Assembly: GCA_964636815.1 (NCBI GenBank)
Contig: CAZWTF010000006.1
Coordinates: 1 to 64,000 of the forward strand
Direction of reading: 5' to 3'
DNA length: 64,000 bases
Source of the DNA: SOIL31 sp964636815
GTDB lineage: Bacteria > Babelota > Babeliae > Babelales > Vermiphilaceae
Of the stretch, positions 59,110 through 64,000 are shown piece by piece; positions within the stretch are counted from its first letter, which is position 1, and each line of letters begins with the position of its first letter. Position numbers and translations under genes: made by a program. The notes under the pieces are model-generated. The model was not told the origin of the DNA. It searched no databases and saw only the letters and a list, made by a program, of their open reading frames with translations.

Positions 59110-60600
59110 GTGAAATTATATAGCAAAAGTGTATCTATTTTTTTGGTAACTATTTTTTTCTCTGTTAACAGTTCTCAAAGACAAAATGTTGCTCCAATCA
59201 TTTCTACAGTACCAGAAGCAATTATAACGTTACGAAAGATTATTCTTAATTTTCCGGCTACTGGCGATAATCTACAGTATGAAAAAAATCAAAGCAGTGC
59301 AATTGTTCAATGTGCAAAGATTTTATATGACAAAGCTTATGTGCAAGTTTTGGATACACTGCAAGAGATAGATGCTCGTATTACGTATTGGCGATATCAA
59401 AAAAATCATCAGTGGAGATATTTTTTGACAAAAAATCCAACAAAATGGGTTACAGGAGCTTCTCAGGATATTGAGATTAATAATAATATTGAGCAGTTAC
59501 AGAGTCATCAAGGTGAATTGTATGTTCTTTTGGGGCAGCTTGCTGAGTACGGGAATCTGTATGATCATAAACATAAAACTTTATTTAAGAATGATTATCA
59601 ACAATCGTACGTATGGGTTGATGAACTGTTAGATTTATTGGTACGTATTAAAGTGTCTGTAAACATAGATGAAGTTGAACCGTTTATTGCGCGAGTGACG
59701 TTATTAAAAGCAAAGCTTGAAAGAGTGCGTTTTTTTAAAAACCAGATTTTATCAGAGTTGCAAGAAACGCAAATGCCTGCGCACATTGAACAAAATTGGT
59801 TAAAATATGGGACTGCAGCAATGATGTTGGGGTTAGGATATAATCGAGTGGGCCAAATAGGAGATTTTCTAGCAGGTTCTTTTGATTGGACAAAAAATTT
59901 TGCAACGGACACAGCAAAGAATGTTGAAGAGATATTTTTTCCTGGAAAACTTGGTAGAGGTGGACTCATTGTTCAACAAAGTAATATTGATGAAACACGT
60001 TCTTCTATGATTAATTTTTTAAATATTATGGAAATAAATAAAATTATTAGCCCACAAGAAAAAGCAGTGATTATACAAGATGAAGCGCGGGGGAGTAGCG
60101 CAGAGTTTCAAAAGTTTGTAAATGAAAGAATAATGTCGAGTTATTGGAATTTTGCAAAGTATGGATTGCGAGCGTGGAGTCTATTTATTCAGTTAATTGC
60201 TTTACATGGTGGTGGAAACGTAGAAAAAGAAATTGCTGGTTTACGCAATATTACGCTATTAGCGCCAGCAGCTGTGGCAGGGGGAGTTGCCGGGGGACTT
60301 GGATACCTTGGTTATAAAAAAATGATCGCAAAAGATTATTCACCAATACGCCGAGCCTTGCTTGATATTAATTCTTTGTTTGTTGACGCAACAAAACCAC
60401 TCGATGATGAACAATATGGTAAAATGTTGTATTTAATTTATGATCTTAAAAAACGAGCAACACAGGATGTCCCATTAACTGATCGAGTTGATTTTGTTAA
60501 TGATTTAAATCGTATTGAATCAAAAGAGTTTAATGTTGCAGCTAAGCGAGCGATTGTTGATGATATGTTTAGAAAATATTCATTTTTAAGATTAAGTTAA
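59110..60600 (+). CDS. Large exported protein of unknown family, tandem paralogue 2
   Basis: A 496-residue protein starting at GTG 59110 with a strong GGGGGAG site 2-3 nt upstream. A signal peptide (about 1-18) is followed by the same two shared blocks as its neighbour: IDARITYWRYQKNHQWRYFL with KWVTGASQ, and AKDYSPIRRALLDINSLF with KYSFLRLS at the end. A glycine-rich hydrophobic stretch (AAVAGGVAGGLGYLGY) lies near residue 395. It is about 95 residues shorter, mostly in the middle. The tandem arrangement implies duplication followed by strong divergence. Confidence 0.7.
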   Translation: MKLYSKSVSIFLVTIFFSVNSSQRQNVAPIISTVPEAIITLRKIILNFPATGDNLQYEKNQSSAIVQCAKILYDKAYVQVLDTLQEIDARITYWRYQKNHQWRYFLTKNPTKWVTGASQDIEINNNIEQLQSHQGELYVLLGQLAEYGNLYDHKHKTLFKNDYQQSYVWVDELLDLLVRIKVSVNIDEVEPFIARVTLLKAKLERVRFFKNQILSELQETQMPAHIEQNWLKYGTAAMMLGLGYNRVGQIGDFLAGSFDWTKNFATDTAKNVEEIFFPGKLGRGGLIVQQSNIDETRSSMINFLNIMEINKIISPQEKAVIIQDEARGSSAEFQKFVNERIMSSYWNFAKYGLRAWSLFIQLIALHGGGNVEKEIAGLRNITLLAPAAVAGGVAGGLGYLGYKKMIAKDYSPIRRALLDINSLFVDATKPLDDEQYGKMLYLIYDLKKRATQDVPLTDRVDFVNDLNRIESKEFNVAAKRAIVDDMFRKYSFLRLS

Positions 60601-60644
60601 AAAAAAATAGCGCTTAGCAAAAGATATTTTTTTGTTATTATCAG

Positions 60645-60690
60645 AAAAGGTGATATCGTTAAAAAGGTATAACGGTATCATCTTTTTTTT
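60645..60690 (+). terminator. Rho-independent terminator before ssb
   Basis: AAAAGGTGATATCGTTA pairs with TAACGGTATCATCTTTT, with G-U pairs, across a short loop, then a T run. It ends the paralogue 2 transcript. Confidence 0.82.
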
Positions 60691-60741
60691 GATAAAATAT
60701 AAGTATTATACACATCATCAGTATCAGTGAAAGGCTAAAAA

Positions 60742-61305
60742 ATGGCAGCATTTAATCGAATTATTATTGTTGGTAATTTAACAAGAGATCCAGAATACCG
60801 TACGCTTCCGTCTGGTCAAGGAGTATCTCGTCTTGGATTAGCTACCAACCGTCAATTTAAAAATAAACAAACGGGTAATTTGGTACAAGAAGTGTGTTAC
60901 ATCGATGTTGATGTATGGGGAGCGCAAGCTGAAAGCTGTCGTCAATATTTGCAAAAAGGTCGTCCAGTTCTTATAGAAGGTCGTCTTAAATTAGATTCAT
61001 GGGATGATCAAACAGGACAAAAACGTAGCAAGCATTCTATTGTTGCAGAGCGTGTTGTGTTTCTTTCAAACAGCGCTGGTTCTGAAGCATCATTTGGTGC
61101 ATCTATGTCTGATGATGCTGACGCTGGTGTGCAACTTAATCCAAATAATGCCGTTGAGCGTGATTTGCTTGCACAGCTAGAAAAAGCGCAAACACGAGTA
61201 AAAGCAACTAAATCTGCTAAAAAAGAAGAAGCTCCAGCAGCTCCTTCAACCGGTGAAATCGATTTTCAAGATGAGCCTCCATTTGAAGATAACTTACCTT
61301 TTTAG
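60742..61305 (+). CDS. ssb: Single-stranded DNA-binding protein
   Basis: A 187-residue SSB. The OB fold begins with FNRIIIVGNLTRDPEYRTL and includes the conserved W-G-x-x-A-E (VWGAQAESC) and LIEGRLKLDSWDD. A disordered linker leads to the acidic protein-interaction tip (PPFEDNLPF, comparable to DDDIPF of E. coli). It coats single-stranded DNA in replication and repair. GGAAAGG-like sequence is weak before the ATG. Confidence 0.95.
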   Translation: MAAFNRIIIVGNLTRDPEYRTLPSGQGVSRLGLATNRQFKNKQTGNLVQEVCYIDVDVWGAQAESCRQYLQKGRPVLIEGRLKLDSWDDQTGQKRSKHSIVAERVVFLSNSAGSEASFGASMSDDADAGVQLNPNNAVERDLLAQLEKAQTRVKATKSAKKEEAPAAPSTGEIDFQDEPPFEDNLPF

Positions 61306-61331
61306 TTAATTTTTAAGTATAGAACTGTTTT

Positions 61332-61358
61332 CCCCGCTGTCTTAAGGCGGGGTTTTTT
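61332..61358 (+). terminator. Rho-independent terminator of ssb
   Basis: CCCCGC (61332-61337) pairs with GCGGGG (61347-61352), followed by TTTTTT. Confidence 0.88.
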
Positions 61359-61459
61359 ATGTTAAAACAAGTTTCTATTTGAAAATTTCCATTGACTGTA
61401 AAGCTCAAGATTTGTAATAATGAAGGCGAAGAGGGGCGTTGTTATAAAGAAGGATTATA

Positions 61460-61888
61460 ATGAAAAAAATAGGTTTGTTGACGAGCTTTTTAATGATTTT
61501 TTGTGTGACATCAATTAAAACCTATCAGGTTAATCTTTCATTTGACTCTCTTTTTCCCAAAACGTGGTATCAAAAAGGGTTAGAGGCATCAATGCATGTG
61601 TGGCAATCTTTGGCTAATGTGTTCGAGAAAAATAGTGATGGAGCAATGTTATCTTTGGATATGTTGTTGGGACGTTTGGCTTTTGCGCAGTTTTGTATTA
61701 CTCGCATGCATAAAGAAGGTAGACACTGCATTGCTGATGATAGCGCTTATTTTTCTATTGTTTTAGATAGGGTTAAGCGTCTGTTGGCGCTTGTTACTAT
61801 TACCTCTAAAACAGAGGATTTTATTACGTGTGCTGAGGATATGATTAAAGAGATGGAAAGTAAGCTTGATTCTACATACTTAAACTAA
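61460..61888 (+). CDS. Small exported protein of unknown function
   Basis: A 142-residue protein with a signal peptide (MKKIGLLTSFLMIFCVTS) and an all-helical mature part containing four Cys or Met-rich helices (FAQFCITRMHKEGRHC). AAGGA lies about 7 nt before the ATG. Its 3' end overlaps the convergent outer-membrane protein gene by 17 bp. No family is recognised. Confidence 0.6.
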   Translation: MKKIGLLTSFLMIFCVTSIKTYQVNLSFDSLFPKTWYQKGLEASMHVWQSLANVFEKNSDGAMLSLDMLLGRLAFAQFCITRMHKEGRHCIADDSAYFSIVLDRVKRLLALVTITSKTEDFITCAEDMIKEMESKLDSTYLN

Positions 61889-63137
61889 TATCGAGTCCGT
61901 ATAGCCCACCAGCAATATTTGTATTAAAGGTTCTTTTCCCCGCTATTTCAAGATTATAAAAAACACCAATTCTATTGCCAAGCTTGTCGCCTTCACGTGC
62001 AAAATCATAATCAAGAATAAAGTTGAACGTGTGCATATTCCACCCTGCAAGCATCGGATCGCTGTTAATAATTGCGCAGTTGAACTGTGCAGGGTCGCAT
62101 GGCTTGAGATGAGATTTTTGTTGTGAAGCAAAAGAGTATGCTGTGGTAAATGAAAATCCATGGCCAAAATGATCAGCTTTAAGATAAAGGCCAGTGTGAA
62201 CCAATGGTCCTCTGTGTACCGCAACAGTACCGGAAGCTAATTTTAAAATACTGCTTTGATCGCTATCTGTTTTAAGACGCATGGTTTTATCTTTGTTAAG
62301 AAAAAAGAGTGAGTTTACATATCCACCAAACGTAACCCATTCATAATGACCAAGAGAGAGCATAGCGCAGAGAGGGAATGCCCAGTGCCCATTATAGCCT
62401 ATTGGCAATGAAAATGGGTTGAGTTCGTTTTTTTGTTTGCCGGTAGGGCTGAGCAAGCCTGCCATCAGAGTAACGTCAATAAAATCGATTGTGGTTGTTT
62501 CTTGGTAATTGTGAGTCCAGCCTAGATATGATGAAAAATCACCAACTCCTATTTCTGTTGCCCCAGATGGATTGATTCCATAGTTGCGCAGAAGCGGATT
62601 AAAATCTTGTAAAACAGCTTGCCATTCAGGCGTACTTTTGTTGGGGAATATATCATCATTGGGTGAAAGATCTATGAAAGATATATCGTCTATTTTCAGT
62701 TTTCTGACCGGTAAATAAAATGAAAGAAGTAGTCCGTGAGACAGATTTTGAGTGAATGAAAGATTTGATTCTATGATGTGGAATTTTCCGTCTATTGAAA
62801 GTGTTGCAAAATCAGCTCTTTTGGGCAATTGTGCAAGATTGTTTAATAACGTGTCATAGGTGTTATCAGGGTTAGTGAAAAGGGTGTTTGCGTTAAGTTC
62901 TTGAATATTGGCCGGGCCATAGATATCAAGGAGAGGTACAATGCTATTGTTGGCTGAACGGCTTTGGGTGGTTGAGCCTCCGCTCACCGTTGCTTCAAAG
63001 GTTGAGAGGTAATCATGTTCAAGGCGTGGCTCGAGGAACATGTTTGTGGCGCGATAAAAATGTGGGTTATCGACGCAATGCGTCCATGCTGAGCTGATAA
63101 TTATGCTCGCAATAATGAGATAATGCGTATATTTCAT
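61872..63137 (-). CDS. Outer-membrane beta-barrel-like protein
   Basis: A 421-residue protein with a signal peptide (about 1-19, ending AWTHC or following). The body alternates hydrophobic and polar residues in strands ending in aromatic girdles (HGLLLSFYLPVRKL, DVTLMAGLLSPTGKQ, HYEWVTFGGYVNSLFF, HTGLYLKADHFGHGF), and the last strand is GLYGLDISLSM. This fits a transmembrane beta-barrel; the pattern SPTGKQ after a long strand is seen in DUF-type outer membrane proteins. Substrate or role is unknown. Confidence 0.65.
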   Translation of the reverse strand: MKYTHYLIIASIIISSAWTHCVDNPHFYRATNMFLEPRLEHDYLSTFEATVSGGSTTQSRSANNSIVPLLDIYGPANIQELNANTLFTNPDNTYDTLLNNLAQLPKRADFATLSIDGKFHIIESNLSFTQNLSHGLLLSFYLPVRKLKIDDISFIDLSPNDDIFPNKSTPEWQAVLQDFNPLLRNYGINPSGATEIGVGDFSSYLGWTHNYQETTTIDFIDVTLMAGLLSPTGKQKNELNPFSLPIGYNGHWAFPLCAMLSLGHYEWVTFGGYVNSLFFLNKDKTMRLKTDSDQSSILKLASGTVAVHRGPLVHTGLYLKADHFGHGFSFTTAYSFASQQKSHLKPCDPAQFNCAIINSDPMLAGWNMHTFNFILDYDFAREGDKLGNRIGVFYNLEIAGKRTFNTNIAGGLYGLDISLSM

Positions 63138-63198
63138 ATTTTATATCTTTCAGTCTAATTTTTTTCAGTATAAGGAATTTATCAAAAAAAGGAAAAAG

Positions 63199-63207
63199 TG
63201 GTATACT
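63199..63207 (+). promoter_or_regulatory. Extended -10 promoter element of grpE
   Basis: TGGTATACT (63199-63207) is one base off the TGnTATAAT extended -10 and lies 46 bp before the grpE start. No CIRCE-type heat-shock operator is seen between it and the gene. Confidence 0.5.
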
Positions 63208-63252
63208 AAAACCATGTATCGTGTTTAAGAATATTGTATGTAAGGGGGAATT

Positions 63253-63810
63253 ATGGTTACAAATGATAACGATAAATTTAGAAAATTTTTTGGTTTTAAT
63301 GGCAACAATGATGCAGATTCGTCAACAGAAGGCGCTAATGAGTCATCTTTGAGCGAAAAAGAGCAACTGGATAAAGCAAATGCAGTAGTTGCTGAATGGA
63401 CTGAAAAATATTTGTCTTTAACAGCAGATTTCCAAAATTATAAAAAACGCGTGACTCAAGAAAGAACTGACTGGGCACAAGATGCACAAAAACAAGTCAT
63501 CATGGGTCTTCTTGATGTTATTGATAACTTTGAACGTGCACTTGAACAAGAAAAGAAGCGTGAAGACGCTGCGCATGTTTCATGGCTTGCTGGTTTTGAG
63601 ATGATTTATCAATCATTAGAAAAACTTTTAGCAAAATTTGGTGTTCAACAAATTACAGATTTTTCTGTGTTTAACCCAAAATATCATGAGGCGTTAGTCC
63701 AAGTTGAATCGAGCAAGCATAAGTCAGGTGATGTTGTACAAGCCTTACAAAAAGGTTATACAATGAACGATAAAGTCATTCGTCCTGCTATTGTAAGCGT
63801 TGCAAAATAA
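63253..63810 (+). CDS. grpE: Nucleotide-exchange factor GrpE
   Basis: A 185-residue cochaperone of DnaK. A charged N-terminus precedes a long helix (EQLDKANAVVAEWTEKYL), the signature DFQNYKKRVTQER, and the C-terminal beta domain with FNPKYHEAL and VVQALQKGYTMNDKVIRPA, matching the GrpE family pattern. A GGGGG ribosome-binding site precedes the ATG. It is monocistronic here: the next feature is a terminator, and dnaK is not in the window. Confidence 0.95.
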   Translation: MVTNDNDKFRKFFGFNGNNDADSSTEGANESSLSEKEQLDKANAVVAEWTEKYLSLTADFQNYKKRVTQERTDWAQDAQKQVIMGLLDVIDNFERALEQEKKREDAAHVSWLAGFEMIYQSLEKLLAKFGVQQITDFSVFNPKYHEALVQVESSKHKSGDVVQALQKGYTMNDKVIRPAIVSVAK

Positions 63811-63840
63811 AAAAAACGGGTTTGAAAAAACCCGTTTTTT
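63811..63840. terminator. Bidirectional terminator after grpE
   Basis: AAAAAACGGG (63811-63820) pairs perfectly with CCCGTTTTTT (63831-63840). It lies between grpE and the convergent minus-strand gene. Confidence 0.92.
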
Positions 63841-63848
63841 ATTGTTAT

Positions 63849-64000
63849 TTATCCCTTCAGATAACTCAAAATACCAAACATTAGCTCAATAAAAATAAGA
63901 ATAATAATAAGCACAGATAGTAGATCTTCTCGAGTGGCATCTATTTTTTCTTGGAACACAGTTTGCACATCTTCAACAATGCGTAGTTTTCTATCAATTC
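63849..64000 (-). CDS. C-terminal end of an RMD1/DUF155-type membrane protein (partial)
   Basis: A minus-strand frame enters from the right edge and stops with TAA at 63849-63851. The visible 49 residues read IDRKLRIVEDVQTVF, then REDLLSVLIIIL, and end FGILSYLKG. An amphipathic R-x-L-x-I-x-E helix followed by a single C-terminal membrane helix rich in Ile and Leu matches the tail of RMD1/YagE (DUF155) proteins. The start lies outside the window, so the call is tentative. Confidence 0.5.
   Translation of the reverse strand, partial: IDRKLRIVEDVQTVFQEKIDATREDLLSVLIIILIFIELMFGILSYLKG

Noticed and set aside
1..64000. CRISPR arrays, prophage modules, insertion sequences and rRNA operons
   Set aside because: No regularly spaced direct repeats, transposase motifs, phage structural genes or rRNA sequences were recognised on either strand.

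Overview
The window is AT-rich, densely coded bacterial chromosome. It looks like a Gram-negative, host-dependent lineage, most likely Candidatus Dependentiae (TM6; Babela/Vermiphilus-like). This placement is inference. It rests on two adjacent ATP/ADP-translocase-type nucleotide carriers, several secreted ankyrin-repeat proteins, a secreted C2H2 zinc-finger protein, F-box-like secreted proteins, many short signal-peptide proteins of unknown function, and a Tol-type envelope system. The core genes are ordinary bacterial ones, but usual clusters are broken up (rpsB is 10 kb from tsf; rpmH-rnpA-yidD is followed by a flotillin rather than yidC).

Layout. 1-5.7 kb: recJ, cmk, two tiny lipoprotein-like genes around a palindromic repeat, and lon. 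5.9-9.5 kb: an ankyrin protein and two nucleotide translocases. 9.6-14.3 kb: rpsB, tRNA-Ser, a short SRP RNA, dnaX, der and an HPF-like gene. 14.3-16.7 kb (minus): a DsbD-alpha-like membrane protein, an exported peroxiredoxin and a DUF4097-like exported protein. 16.8-25.8 kb: cca, argS, tsf, frr, a proline-rich exported protein, tRNA-Lys, tRNA-Leu, a divergent trigger factor and trxB. 25.8-28.6 kb: two small paralogous exported proteins, then rpmH-rnpA-yidD-flotillin. 28.6-34.9 kb: PIN-PhoH ATPase, thrS without a TGS domain, zinc-finger and F-box-like secreted proteins, nth and a 26-residue peptide. 35-40.5 kb: a membrane NtrC-like protein with a degenerate AAA+ domain, a Xer recombinase and PBP2. 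41-45.1 kb: three ankyrin proteins, two of them a tandem duplication with duplicated promoter and terminator. 45.1-51.7 kb (minus): AlaX-like editing protein, rpsT, rpmB, ftsH and the tolQ-tolR-tolA/tonB-tolB operon. 51.8-64 kb: a secreted methyltransferase-like protein, a cupin, a second F-box-like protein, mnmA, a CDP-alcohol phosphatidyltransferase, two large tandem paralogues of unknown family, ssb, an outer-membrane-barrel-like protein, grpE and the tail of an RMD1/DUF155-type gene.

The most unusual structure is a dispersed, roughly 60-bp double-hairpin element (consensus arms CCCCAATT...AATTGGGG, then CCCCATC...GATGGGG). It is seen about five times. Four copies are intergenic, one of which carries a second REP-like repeat nested in its loop. 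One copy lies in-frame inside mnmA and adds about 20 residues to the protein, which resembles in principle the Rickettsia palindromic elements. A second theme is a set of secreted proteins with eukaryote-like folds (ankyrin, C2H2 zinc finger, F-box-like, Cys-pair zinc module) that are candidate host-interaction factors.

All family assignments come from reading motifs by eye; no database search was possible.
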